Position numbers and translations under genes: made by a program
Shown here: one piece after another, positions 44,832 to 56,059 of the stretch
Layout of the letters: every line of letters begins with the position of its first letter
How positions within the stretch are numbered: the first letter of the stretch is position 1
Notes under the pieces: generated by a model
What the model saw: only the letters and a program-made list of their open reading frames with translations
Databases searched by the model: none
What the model was told of the DNA's origin: nothing
Origin: Chalara sp. BL73
Lineage: Eukaryota; Ascomycota; Leotiomycetes; Helotiales
Direction: 5' to 3'
Length of the DNA stretch: 64,000 nt
Assembly: GCA_918026815.1 (NCBI GenBank)
Contig: CAKJVC010000192.1
Coordinates: 1-64,000, forward strand

Positions 44832-46254
44832 ATGTCATCAAACGGCGAAGAAGTCGATCTTTATGGTACGGCCTATGGTTACATGCTAAGCTTTTCCATG
44901 GAATTTAACTAACGTTCACCAGAAATCCTTGGTATTTCTAAGACTGCATCACAATCCGAGGTGAAGAAGGCATATCATAAGGTATGTTATGACTAGCTTT
45001 GTACCCTTCCGCACTAACTCTCCAGGCTGCGTTACAGCACCATCCCGACAAAGTCCCCGAGGATCAGAGGGAAGCAGCGGATATAAAATTTAAGGATGTG
45101 AGCAAAGCATATGAGATTCTCAAGGATGAGGAGAAGAGACATTTGTACGACACGCATGGCATGGCAGCCTTCGATCCAAGTAGAGGAGGACCCGGAGGAA
45201 TGGGGGGAGTCGATCTCGACGATATATTAGCACAAATGTTCGGTGGAGGAATGCCATCTGGTTTTGGCGAAGGGCCGAGATCTGGAAAACCACGCAGAGG
45301 TCCAGACGAGGAACAAAAATACCAGGTCACTCTAGAAGAGCTGTATAAGGGAAAGACGGTGAAATTTGCTAGCACCAAGAACGTCATCTGCAGCCATTGT
45401 AAAGGTACTGGAGGAAAGGAGAAGGCCAAATCGCAAACCTGCGAACGATGTAAAGGTCAGGGAGTGACTATTGGGCTACGGTCCGTTGGTCCCGGAATGG
45501 TAACACAAGAGAGAATGGTCTGCGACCCTTGCAGTGGCACAGGAAAACTGTATAAGGACAAAGATAAGTGCAAAAAGTGCAAAGGGAAACGGACGACATC
45601 AGAAAAAAAGGTCTTGGAAATTTACATTCCTAGAGGTGCCAGAGAAGGGGAGAAAATAGTGTTAGAGGGTGAAGCGGATCAAAACCCTGACCAAATTCCT
45701 GGAGATATTGTTTTCACACTAGTGGAAGAAGATCATGAAGTATTCCAAAGAGCCGGTGATGATCTTTCTGCAGCATTAAGCATCACCCTCGCTGAAGCAT
45801 TAACCGGATTCTCCAAAGTTGTATTGAAACATCTCGACGGTCGCGGAATCTCTATAACGCATCCTCCCGGAAAGGTTCTTCAACCAGATCAAATATTGAA
45901 AGTGGAGGGAGAGGGTATGCCACATAAGAAAACAGATATGAAGGGAGACTTGTTCTTGGTAGTCAAGATTGAGTTCCCAGAAAATGGCTGGCTTGAAGAT
46001 CCTGCAACATTCGCCCAGCTCAAGAAGATCCTACCCTCGAATGAAGAGCCTAAGGTCGAAGCTACTGAAGTCGACGAGGTCGAGTTCGATTCTGATGCAG
46101 ATATTGAAGAGGTATGTTGATTATTGTATATTTGAGGATACTGGTCACTAATAGCCCTTAGTTCGGCGCCGGTTCTGGAGATCCTCGTGCTGGTGGTGGC
46201 TGGGCTGATGAAGACGATGAGGAAGGAGGAGAAGCACAGTGCGCTCAGCAGTAA
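44832..46254 (+). CDS. mas5: Type I DnaJ/Hsp40, Ydj1/Mas5 type, with CaaX box
   Basis: Exons 44832-44865, 44923-44981, 45026-46111 and 46162-46254 give 423 aa. This J-protein stimulates Hsp70 ATPase and delivers clients. The J domain has HPD at residues 37-39 (ALQHHPDKVP). A Gly-rich segment (GGPGGMGGVDLDD) follows, then four zinc-binding CxxCxGxG-type repeats (CSHCKGTG, CERCKGQG, CDPCSGTG, CKKCKGK) and the client-binding beta domains. The last exon encodes 30 residues and ends CAQQ, a CaaX farnesylation box like Ydj1 CASQ, which anchors the protein to ER and mitochondrial membranes. Retention of the last intron (46112-46161) would replace this tail by EEVC-stop. Confidence 0.95.
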
Positions 46255-46898
46255 ATAGAATAGGAATACAGGAGTTAAAAGGATATGAAGCGATACGATA
46301 TTATGACATCCACAAGGACAGGCTCAGTAATAGACCTCCAGCTCTCCATGCCAGATCGTATGGGAGCTAGCGTTCAACGCAAATTAGAGGATAGATTCTG
46401 CTTCTTTAATCAACATGAAGAAGCAACATAACCTATATTTTGTACTTTTAAAATTTTCAGTAACTCATCAAAACGTCGGCCACAAACGTCCATCGCAAAT
46501 GAACAGTGCAATGTGAGATTTGATTCAGTCTGATCCAAGCTGACGGATATTGACTAACACGAACATGGTTATGCGAGAAGGCCATTTAAACATGGAAACC
46601 GCACAATCAAGACTTATATTTATAAGCTATACTCAAACGCTACTGAAGTGCCTAAAGCGGAACACACTTCGAAGATTAGAATAGTCACGTGGCGTGTTTT
46701 TCTTGTCTCATATTTAAGGCATAGAAAATGTTGCCGCAGAGCCGCACTCGCTTAGCCCACCACGAAAAATAATTAAGAAAGTTGCATATCCATTTCAACC
46801 TCCAACGACAACTTTCGACACGACGCCAAGGTACATTGCTCTGCCAGATTGATTCTGGATATTGAATACAATACGACAGTCCGCTGACAGTTTCTAAG
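46255..46898. other. Intergenic, DnaJ 3' region and rpl32 promoter
   Basis: No gene recognised. A pyrimidine-poor AT-rich stretch follows the DnaJ stop. Confidence 0.35.
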
Positions 46899-47616
46899 AT
46901 GGTCTCCGCAAAGAAGCACGTCCCAATCGTCAAGAAACGTATGTTTTCCTTGGATTATCTTCCCCGCGACGACGAAATCTCCTTCTTGTCTCGGGCTGGA
47001 AATTTGAATGCAGTATGGGCAAGAAGCAATTTGGAGATAATGCATGAAAGGCAAATATGCGATAGCGGTGCTGATTAGGGATTTACACAGGCACGAAGCG
47101 TTTCCACAGACATCAGAGCGATACCTACAAATGTCTCGATGCCAGCTGGAGAAAGCCAAAGGGTATTGACAACCGAGTTCGAAGACGGTTCAAGGGCCAA
47201 ATGGTTATGCCATCGGTACGTTTGGAACACGATTAGATGCATGGTGGCACGAGAAAAGATGCAAGAAAATTTGCGCGCCACAATGGTAAAGCTGGAATGA
47301 GTACCAAGGCTGATGAGATTTGATAGATTGGTTTTGGTTCCAACAAGAAGACACGCCATCTGACACCATCTGGCCACAAGGCTTTCCTCGTCAACAATGT
47401 CAGCGATGTTGACCTCCTCCTTATGCACAACAAGACTTTTGCCGCTGAGTACGTTGCACCGACCATATTCCTGAAAAATTCGAGGCAGCAGGACTGACAA
47501 AACTTAGGATCGCGCACGCCGTTTCGTCAAGGAAGAGAATCGAGATCGTTGCCCGCGCGAAGCAACTCGGAGTCAAGGTTACCAATGCAAAGGCGAGAGT
47601 CACCACCGAAGTATAA
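46899..47616 (+). CDS. rpl32: 60S ribosomal protein L32 (eL32)
   Basis: Four exons, 46899-46938, 47091-47215, 47327-47448 and 47508-47616, total 131 aa, the usual fungal length. Recognisable stretches are [59 protein letters not shown], and a C-terminus [19 protein letters not shown]. It is part of the large ribosomal subunit. Small exons with an intron very near the start codon are typical of fungal ribosomal protein genes. Confidence 0.97.
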
Positions 47617-48803
47617 AGGAATGGTGGAGGTTTGTTTTCGTGGGCATCATGGAATTGCATGGGAATGGGTTGCTTGATCATAGGCGCATTTACATGAAGT
47701 AGTTAGGCTCTACGATCAATGAAGTTCAGCAACTTTGTGCAAGTACGAAAATTCGTTTACGTAGGATTACTGATAGGCTGAGAGATTACGTATGTACCAA
47801 ATCGGATAGCAAATCAGTGAAACGCCATTGGTATACCAGAGGATACATCTTGTTGAATTATGAAATGCCTGGGATGTACTCACACGACCTACGTCTAGCA
47901 TGAACGCGATCTAGTGCAAAACTACTATTGTGGATCAGGGTATTCACCCAAAGCAGATTTTACCATCTTTTGTCAAGCGTCTTATCTCTTTTGGATGCAA
48001 AGTATCGACTCCAACAGCTAGCCGACAAATTCATAACTCGAGTGAGAAGGTATTCCCGCAGCCAGCAGTTTTTTTTTTTCTTTTCTGATATGGTTTCTCC
48101 AAATTTTCTTATTTGGTCTTCGCTATGTGTTTTATGGGGATCAGAAACGCTGACGATAGCCTGATTTAACCGCCTTTTGGGCTACATTGAAAGGAGGCTT
48201 AGCACCGAGAGCATCACGGCATCATTTGAGGGCGTTCTCTAAGCAGACAGATGCAAACGAAGGGCTGGCAGTCATTAGAGGCCTGGAACGTGTAATTTTA
48301 CCCGGCATAGAAGCCTGAGCTAAGAAGCCCCCAAACATGCTGCCGCGTATAACCCTCGGCTTTCCACCTGCGCTACTCAAGCCGCAGCTTCCCGATGGCA
48401 AGGGCACCACAAGCCGAGCTTTTGCGCTCCGCCAGTGAGTGGAACTGGAGAGGAAACTCCAGTTCTCCTCAGTCTATGGTCGTATGCAGAAGGCTCAGGC
48501 CAAATCTTAATTATATTGCCTTTTTCAAATGCCCGAACCGAGATTGCGATCCCGCTTTTCAAGAACTCTCGTTCCTGATTGTATCACCCATTGAAAGCAT
48601 CTCCTCCTATGTCGGCCTTGATTGTAGCGAGACAGAGCACTCTGCAGAGCGACGGTGTGACCATCACGATAACCTATTATATTACATTTATTGCCAGCCT
48701 CAATCCTCAAATCTTGTAGTGCGATGTATGAAATTTGTCTTGCCAGAGTTCTAAACGCAGCCTCCCTAATACCCACACACCTCTCGTGCAAGGTGGAGTG
48801 TTT
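47617..48803. other. Intergenic
   Basis: About 1.2 kb with no recognised gene. A 15-nt T run lies near 48070. Short frames on both strands (for example 48395-48754) show no family resemblance. Confidence 0.35.
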
Positions 48804-49736
48804 TCACGTAGGCATCTCCTGTCTGGCAACCGGGATGTGTGGCTTTACGAACTTGAACGACTTCCAGCTTTCCACGGAGCTTTGTTCAGCCCGTAGCCCA
48901 TGTTCTTCGACAATCTGCTTACGAAAGAGAAAAAAGGTAAGTAGGAAGATGCCAATGCCCAATATGCCAGCTGACACTCTGGCAATAATATTGACTGTGG
49001 CACCTCTTGACAGGTCGTTGGAGCTTATAGGAGCGTCTGTGTTGTTGCTGGCTGGTGATATAGAGGAAGTACTTGAGGGAAAGCTCGTAAAATCAGAGGT
49101 CGGCGTCAACACACCTGTTGTACCACTGCTTTGAATATGTTCTGATTGTATTTTGGCATCGCCAAAATTCCAACCATTAAGCTGCAGACCTGCCACAAAA
49201 GTGCCTCCATTACCAACAATTGAACTGGTTTTGAACCAAGGCCCATTGGATCTTGTCATGTATGTGATTCTCTCCCCAGCGGAAAGGGTAGATTTGCATT
49301 GCCCAATGCTCTCGATGTCAAGTATAGTTCCTTGAAATGCATAGCCGCTATTCAAATGTTAATTATAGCCCATTTATGGCCGTTAAATGAAGGGAAATTC
49401 TTGCGATGGACAGCATGCAACTCTGGTTGTTGCGCTTTCAAGGGAGAGCGTAAATTCAGTTGTGCAAGCGTCAGGACAGACCATTGGCCCGAGGCTTGAA
49501 ACTATTGTAGTGGTACCTTTGCCTACTCAACGTTGATCTCACCACATAGTACCTTCAAATGGAAGGCATTGAGTGTTGAATTGCACGTCGATTTCCGCAG
49601 CATAAAAAGGATCGAAGGCAACCAGTTGTCCACCAACCTGAGAATATATTGCGCTGGAGCAGGCTGGATTGGACGCAAATGCTGTTGTGAGAGGGAGCCA
49701 CGTTGTGAGTGTCCCGGAGGCTAATGTTGCCGCCAT
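48804..49736 (-). CDS. Ser/Thr-rich single-pass membrane protein with a GC-AG intron
   Basis: Three exons, 49736-49553, 49522-49405 and 49347-48804, total 281 aa with closed phases. Intron 2 (49348-49404) has a GC donor (GCAAGA..TAG); without it the conserved-looking CCPSGYAFQG would be broken. The N-terminal part starts MAATLASGTLTTWLPLTTAF and has paired Cys (ACSS, QCLPFE, VCPDAC, ACCPS, GQCKS), an extracellular-type domain. A Ser/Thr/Asn stalk (TSFPSSTSSISPASNNTD) leads to one membrane helix (VSAGILGIGIFLLTFFLF) and a ~35-residue cytoplasmic tail starting RKQIVEEHG. This layout is common in fungal surface proteins of unknown role. An upstream exon with a signal peptide may be missing from my model. 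Confidence 0.65.
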
Positions 49737-50766
49737 ATCCAAGTAATCGAGGGCTTAGAGTGATCATCAAATACGATTCATGAAAGAGACGAGCCCAGTT
49801 TCTCTGGCGATTCAACATTTGGATTTCAGGTAGTGGTGGAAAGAAGACATTCACTGAAATACCAGCCAGATCATGACTATAGATTTAAATGATTCGTGCT
49901 TAGGCGCCGGATGCAAACATTCTATCCTTTAGATATTCTGTTGGACTTCCGATACCAAGCCAATTCCTCTTTATGAGCCTTAGATTTGATAAGGCTACGG
50001 CCCAACAGGCCAGCCGGTCAGCGCTAACCCTTGCTCATGTAACACGGTAGTTACAGTACCTATTTTGGGTACAAGTACTTACGAACTCTACATTTTATAG
50101 CCTTATGGAGTCGAAGGCTAGAAAGTCAGGAATATCAACTCTCGACAAAATTGTCTAATAGCGAGCAAATGGAACAGGGAAACTTCCCTACGTATATACT
50201 AGAGTGCTCTTAGTGCTATTTATTAGCCGTATCTGTTGCTCTCCATAAACAACTGGGTCTTTAGTACGATGGTGCCAAGCTTGTTGCAAGTCCATAGGCG
50301 CGCGCATGACGTCAAACCGGCGCTATGGTCTCGCTTATTTGCTTATAACTTCCCGCTGAAAATTTGTCAACAATCCCATTTGAGGGACCAAGCTGTCGGG
50401 TCAAACAAGGTTTTTTTTAATCAATCCTTCTTTCTTGCTAGGGTTTCAGCGGCTTGTCTATAAACAGATGTTGGAATCGTTTCGTTTATCGCTTGACGAA
50501 GAAGGGTGCTATTATGCATCTGTCGGGTCAAACTATGTTTTTTAAATCAATCCTTCTTTCTTGCTGTGGTTTCAGCGGCTTCATCTATAAACAGATGTTG
50601 GGATCGTTTCGTTTAGCGCGTGATGAAAAATGGTGCTATTTTGCAACTGTCTCACACTATTCGTGTTGATATATACTCGCAATCATGCTGCTCTGCTTAT
50701 CACAGTGACGACAATTCTTATTTTCACCTTTTATTTCATTTGTTCTATTCGCTCAAGTTTTTTGCG
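49737..50766. other. Intergenic with a tandem duplication
   Basis: No gene recognised. It contains the ~127 bp tandem duplication described next and serves as 5' region of the O-fucosyltransferase-like gene. Confidence 0.4.
50393..50645 (+). repeat. Tandem duplication, two units of about 127 bp
   Basis: Unit 1 starts at 50393 and unit 2 at 50520, both with CTGTCGGGTCAAAC, then TTTTT, AATCAATCCTTCTTTCTTGC, GGTTTCAGCGGCTT and CTATAAACAGATGTTGG. The copies differ at a modest number of positions. They lie 120-370 bp upstream of the next gene's start, so they may duplicate promoter elements. Confidence 0.85.
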
Positions 50767-52100
50767 ATGTTCTTTATATCTCAATCCCGAAACGTTCTTC
50801 CACGCTGGGCACATGTACCACCGTCGATTAAACAGAAAAGGGGACCAATTTGGTACAGGATTGTGATGTCCATAGCTTTCTTCATCATTGCAATCTTTAT
50901 TGTTGCCATTTTTGGGCCTTTTCGATTCCATATCTCAAACGCGCTTTTTCATCACCCTATATCGGAAGAAGAATTTATTTCAACGTTCTATCAAGCTACG
51001 ATAGATGACTTCGATCCAGCACCTATATCTAACTACTGTGCCCATGACAACTGGAACACAAGTATAGTTATCAACTGTGATCGTATTTTTGGTGGGATAG
51101 GTACGTTTGACGTCCGGGTTATTCGGCCTTTCTAACTCGTACAGGAAACACAAGACAGCGAATCTTGACTTGTCTTCGGCATGGGATGAAGTCAGGAATG
51201 GGCTTGATTATTCCCAAGATAGAGCTCCGTTCTGTAGATGATCTGGCTGTTCTGGAGTCCGACGGGGATAGTCCCTTGGAATACAGTTTCAACCGTGAAA
51301 TTCTGATAGATCGACTGAATTCTTCTTGTCCGAAGATGACCATCTATAATACCATTGAAGCAGCTTCTCTACCGGGTACCGAAATATACCATTTCCCAAC
51401 CCAGATAGGGCGCATGTGAGTAGTTCCTAGCAAGGTTTTAGGCCGGTAACTTACTCATTCTAGGAGCATTTGTGAAGATGATGCGGGCTTTGCAACGAAC
51501 TTCGGGTCCCTTCTCATGTTTCCAGAACACATCTACCATCTTGCTTTTCAAGCACTCTATACCATGAACATTCAGCACCAGGTTACAGCATCTGCAACTA
51601 ACCTTTCAAGCCCAACAAATTACATGGGTCTCCATCTTCGAACATCATCTGATGCAACCCAAGCTGGTTGGTCCTCGTTTGAGAAGCAAAGTGAACAGTA
51701 TCTAAGGCTTGCCTCCTCATTACCGTACTCTTTGATATACCTCGCTTCTGGTAATGGGACATCAATATCCCAATTCAAGAAAGAGGCAAAAAATATGACT
51801 GTTGTGGTAAAAGAGGATCTTTTCCCAGAAAATAGTCTTGAAAAGCTGAGGAGCCTCACGTGGGACCAGGCGGCACTGGTAGATTACCTGATACTCCGGC
51901 AAGCAGGCTTCTTTGCAGGGCTTACAGAGAGTTCTTTCTCATGGAATGTGGCGGGAGCGAGAACTGCCATTAAGGCAGGAGTTGAAGGTGTTTGTGGAAA
52001 TCAAGAAGCAACATTTACGGAAGGGGTTGCCTGGCAGGACGAGTGGTCACTAATTATAGGAGATAATGGTAATGAATTTAAAGGGAGGCTTTGGCCATGA
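50767..52100 (+). CDS. Type II membrane protein, O-fucosyltransferase-like glycosyltransferase
   Basis: Exons 50767-51100, 51145-51415 and 51464-52100 give 413 aa, phases closed. After a short basic N-terminus, one membrane helix (IVMSIAFFIIAIFIVAIFG) makes it a Golgi-type type II protein. The lumenal part has GGIGNTRQRILTCLRHG, then YMGLHLRTSSDATQAGW and AALVDYLILRQAGFFAGLTE with SSFSW. The order (early G-x-GN-x-R-x-R loop, HLR, late D..L..A..F.G...SSFS) is that of the protein O-fucosyltransferase-like fold, known widely in fungi but mostly uncharacterised. Acceptor and sugar are unknown. Several N-glycosylation sequons are present. Confidence 0.65.
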
Positions 52101-52371
52101 GATAAATAATATAAGAAGTATGATCAACAAATATATCCAGAGTTTACTCTGCCAAGAAGTGTACAATCAACGCACGCAGAGGCCACCAAAGAAGGCCAAC
52201 ATCAGTGCGCTTTAGCGATTTGGTCAACTTGCGATACTCAGTAAAATCAGCGAATTAGAGGCTTGGAGCTGGTTATAATTTAAGAAGACAAATTTGGAGA
52301 TCAAAAACTCGCTTACTACAGATTAGATTGGATCGAAATGTCGCTATAAAGGTCAACACATCTGAGTCTAG

Positions 52372-52673
52372 TGCTACAACCCTTGGACCTGAGACTCGGT
52401 CGGCGCGCTTACACAGAGAACCCAGGGGCGGCATGTGACTGGATCGATCAGAAGGATCAGAGCGCTGACCCAAATGGTCCAAACCCCTGAAGGTCCTATA
52501 TAAGTAGATAGCATTTCTCAGGAATAGGAGCTTCGTGCTCAACTCAAATAGTATTCTCTTATACTAGTTATTAGGATCTTATACAATGCGCGTGACTCCC
52601 TGCTTCTCCCCAGATTTCCCAACCACACGGAGAAGACCATTTATTTATCAGTCCAGGGCTGATAGATCGTAAA
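52372..52673 (+). mobile_element. Solo LTR related to Gypsy 2
   Basis: About 302 bp starting TGCTACAACCC and ending near GATAGATCGTAAA. It shares with the Gypsy 2 LTR the blocks GCTTACACAGAGAACCC, CTATATAAGTAGATAGC, GGAGCTTCGTGCTCAACTCAA and the terminal GCTGATAGxxCGTAA, in the same order. No internal region or second LTR is nearby, and I see no clear 5 bp duplication. It is less C-to-T mutated than the LTRs in the nested block, so it is a related but separate subfamily. Confidence 0.8.
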
Positions 52674-53829
52674 ATCCTCGACTTACAAAAACTAAAAACA
52701 GCAATATCTGTCTGTTAACAGGTTTCTGCCCAATCTTAGACTGGGTATTAATAATTGAAGGCTTGACTAGTTGCTTTAAGCTTAAAACAATAAATTAATA
52801 TTAGTACTGTCCAGTATAAACTAAATAAAAACTAAAAAATTTGTAATGCAGAACAAAAAATTTGAAATTCTATATATATATATGGGCTAATATTTGTAAA
52901 GTGTTAAAATACATCGGCGGAAAAGTAGAGAGTATATGCAGGGATACTTATCACCTGACAAAGGCGCAGTAGCTATTAACTGCGCTCTTGCAGTGGCGAT
53001 GTTAGTTCCTTGATTGATTATATTCAGGTTCTAAGCTACGGTCTATCGCGAGGTGGTTGTAGGGCCTCGGGTGGCCATAATTCACGTGATTTATTTACAT
53101 GAGTACCAACGGTAAAAAAGCAGTAAATAAATATATAAAGTAAGAGTGGATTAACAAGGACTAAATAGCCTCCACCGAAATGCGTGGTGATCTAATAGTA
53201 ATCTTTGAAGGTCTAACAATTTTGATATTCTCTAAGACGGAAGTAAAATTGGGAAAAGCTTACACCTACTAGTTGAAATTCAGAACATACGAAAGTTTTC
53301 CCTGCGGGTCTATGGGCTTTAAGGTAGGACAAATCGGTCACGTGTAGTTTCAAAGGTTCCAAATGACGGAGTAATTTGTTTTTATCTAGGGGAGCTAGTC
53401 TTCTACCAGTCCATCTATACTCAAAGTTAGTGCATTATTGGAAATTTAACTATTATGTAGTAGTTGGTTAACCATATTTAACCAGCAAGATAACAACGAG
53501 AAGCTATCAGCAGATCTTTGGCATGTCCAAGAACATGGCTGAGTTCATTCCGTCTTTCCTACCTGCACTTGATGCGCCAATACTGCATCGTATGGAGCCA
53601 CGATTTCCCAAGCCACTGGCCAACCCCGGTCAAGTTAACATCTCAGTACTTACATTGTGCGGAAAAGGATATCTTTCCCCGCAACCCCAACCTTGAATCG
53701 CGCAACTCACCTGGTTGCTTTCGAATTTGTCTTTAAGAGGATCACTCATCTACCTATTTGCATATTATCATTCTCGATCACAACACTGAAATTAGATCCT
53801 AATCCACGGTCACCTAGACTCGACACAAA
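52674..53829. other. AT-rich intergenic stretch
   Basis: No gene recognised. A (TA)n run lies near 52874-52883, and AT-rich sequence at 52750-52920 may be decayed repeat. Confidence 0.35.
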
Positions 53830-54373
53830 ATGCCTGCCCTCCAACGAATCATTCCCCCTCGGGGCAAATTCTGAGACACTCTTGACCCTGATAATGTGCA
53901 ACAAGTTCTGGAAGCCGTTAAAGAAGAGGTAAAACTTTGTCTCAAGCCTTGCAATATAGGATCTAATTTCCTCTCAAAATCAGTTCCAGAGGCCAGAGCC
54001 AGCGTACGAGCTTCACTACCTTAGTAGTAAGTCGACAGGCTCCCCAACGGGAGACCACAAGCCGTGTTACCGCGATTGCCTGATATTTCTCCTCCGTGGT
54101 GAATTTATTATCAAGGGACAGGGACGTTTCACAGAGGCTGGCTGCGCGTATCGCGTCAAGGACGAGACTTGGCTTTGGCTATGTGGGACGACGGCCATAG
54201 TTGTCATGGAGGAAGGGGAAGAGAGAGGCCGATGTCTGAGAGACGCAAGAAGTTCGGAAACATTCCCTGGCCGAGAGGGATGGTCCCAGAAAGATGAGGA
54301 AGAAAGAAAGAAGCTATTGAGCGAACAATCACAGGCAATACAATCTTCTGCAAGGATTCACCAACCATGGTAG
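53830..54373 (+). pseudogene. Small hypothetical gene with an in-frame TGA
   Basis: ATG at 53830 reads MPALQRIIPPRGKF, then TGA (53872), then DTLDPDNVQQVLEAVKEE to a GTAAAA donor at 53929. After an acceptor at 53983 the frame stays open for 129 codons (53984-54373): FQRPEPAYELHYLSSKS, CYRDCLIFLLRGEFIIKGQG, and a charged tail. The ~390 nt open exon without an ATG and the phase match suggest a real former gene. CGA-to-TGA (one C-to-T change) would explain the stop. I do not recognise the family. Alternatively the true start is elsewhere and the stop is not in the mRNA. Confidence 0.4.
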
Positions 54374-55258
54374 GTAACCTAAGGTATCGCCTCGGACTGC
54401 TCGTCTTCTCCAACTTGGATTTGCCATGAACTTGCATAATGCTCTCATTCATATTTTCATGCCTTTGAACTCAACTTTGATTTCGATTTCGATTTCGATT
54501 TCACCTAAGAAGCAGCCTTGCTATTATAACATTGGACGTCTAAAAGAACGCTGTTGCAGCCAAATCGGCACCCACAGAAACATGCTACCAAGCAGGGTGG
54601 GATTACAGGTTAAAACCTTATGCGGTTTATTTGTTTGGGAAATGAGTCACTCGCCGTCCCCGGTGGCTCAAGAGTCAACATGGGAGAGACAACCGCGAAC
54701 CGGATAACGCAGTGAGGATATCAGCTTCCAAGCGCCTATGATCCCGCAATCTACCAATAGAGCCAATGTATCTATGGACAGAACTTCGACGTGGGGTATG
54801 AAAATGGAGCTTAATTCCAGCCAATAGCCCTGGCCACCAGAACTCCTTATCATCCGTAGTAGCGTCTCGCAGGCACTCCAGATATGTTAATTCAATTCTA
54901 ATTATTAGCTTACCTCAATACATTTCTCCTTGCATACAGAAGTGAGCTACTAGCGGCATCCTAAGCCAAGTTATCAATTACACCCGATTTTCGATTTTCA
55001 TTTATTAATTTAAGGACGAAAGATACTTGTCAAAATAGACCTGAATTATGACTCGGTTGAGCGGGGAGTCGGCAGTGGTGTAGTATGATGCTGTCTGATT
55101 TACCTATGCCTACATCACAACATTGTATAGAGAGTAACTCGACAAAGCAGCCCATCACAACTAACATTCCAAATTCCAGCATTTCAGAAGCGCAGTGGAG
55201 GCACCATTCCATCTCCGTTAGCTCTGGTTCCCAGCGCAAGAAGGCGCGCTTTGACTAG
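54374..55258. other. Intergenic
   Basis: No gene recognised. A GATTTC repeat (four copies, near 54479-54502) is present. Confidence 0.35.
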
Positions 55259-56059
55259 CTAGTCTCTGTTCCTCCTGTCAAAGTCTTCCCACCAATCCGC
55301 CTCCTCTCTCGGATTCTCTGCCCAGTAATCATAATCGTAATCGTCGTAACTATCAAAGTCTCCAACGCTCTCCAATTCCTCCTGTTCTGTGACCTTAACT
55401 GTCCATCCGCGACCGCGCATCTCGTTCCTCAGATCAGGATTAGGGGCTTCATCATGCACATTAACGACAAGCTCTTCCAGGGACGAAATTTCCTTGAAGC
55501 ACGCGTCTACCAACGCCAGCGCTTCTGCTGCAGCACGAGGATTATCGAGCGAATCAAGGGAGCGCTCCGCTGCTGTGGTGGTCTCAAGCGACGTCTCGAG
55601 TGTAGCAAGATTAATGCATTTATCGCGGATGAGCCCCAAGGCCAGCATGCTATCTCCCTGAAGCGTAACGTTTGCAGTGTGACAGCCGTCGAATTTTGGA
55701 AATGCAACGCAGATTCGGCGTAGAAAGCCTGCGTTCTGACTTCCGATACGATCGAGAAATGAGGCGAGAACCGCACATGGGGGTTCGTACGCGTACGAGA
55801 CCTCTGATGCGCCTACTATGAAGCTATTCATAGAGTAGAGCAGCGGGGCCGCTTCATGGTGGATTTGTTTGCTGACTGCAAGGATTGCAGGACAAAGATC
55901 GAATCCTTTACGGGTCGGCGACCACAAAGGCTGGGGCAATGCCCCGGAGACGCTGTTCAAGTGATCCCTTGTTATTTCTATTGGCTCCGCAAGAACGAGG
56001 AGTAGCTCATAGATTTGGTTCTGGATCTCGCTCGGAAAGCTGGAGAAGTCGGTGGGCAT
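55259..56059 (-). CDS. F-box-like (LPxEI-type) fungal protein with acidic tail
   Basis: A single exon of 266 aa from the ATG at 56059. The N-terminus FSSFPSEIQNQIYELLLVLA is the F-box-like opening found in very many fungal proteins. It is followed by LCPAILAVSKQIHHEAAPLLYSMN, the usual continuation. The middle is helical. The last 40 residues are strongly acidic and Tyr/Trp-rich (DFDSYDDYDYDYWAENP). F-box-like proteins often link substrates to SCF ligases, but this family is uncharacterised and the role is inference. Confidence 0.75.
   Translation of the reverse strand: MPTDFSSFPSEIQNQIYELLLVLAEPIEITRDHLNSVSGALPQPLWSPTRKGFDLCPAILAVSKQIHHEAAPLLYSMNSFIVGASEVSYAYEPPCAVLASFLDRIGSQNAGFLRRICVAFPKFDGCHTANVTLQGDSMLALGLIRDKCINLATLETSLETTTAAERSLDSLDNPRAAAEALALVDACFKEISSLEELVVNVHDEAPNPDLRNEMRGRGWTVKVTEQEELESVGDFDSYDDYDYDYWAENPREEADWWEDFDRRNRD

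Noticed and set aside
54660..54800. Possible minus-strand tRNA (CCGGTTCGCGG near 54687-54705)
   Set aside because: The B-box-like sequence lacks a matching A box, anticodon stem and acceptor pairing.
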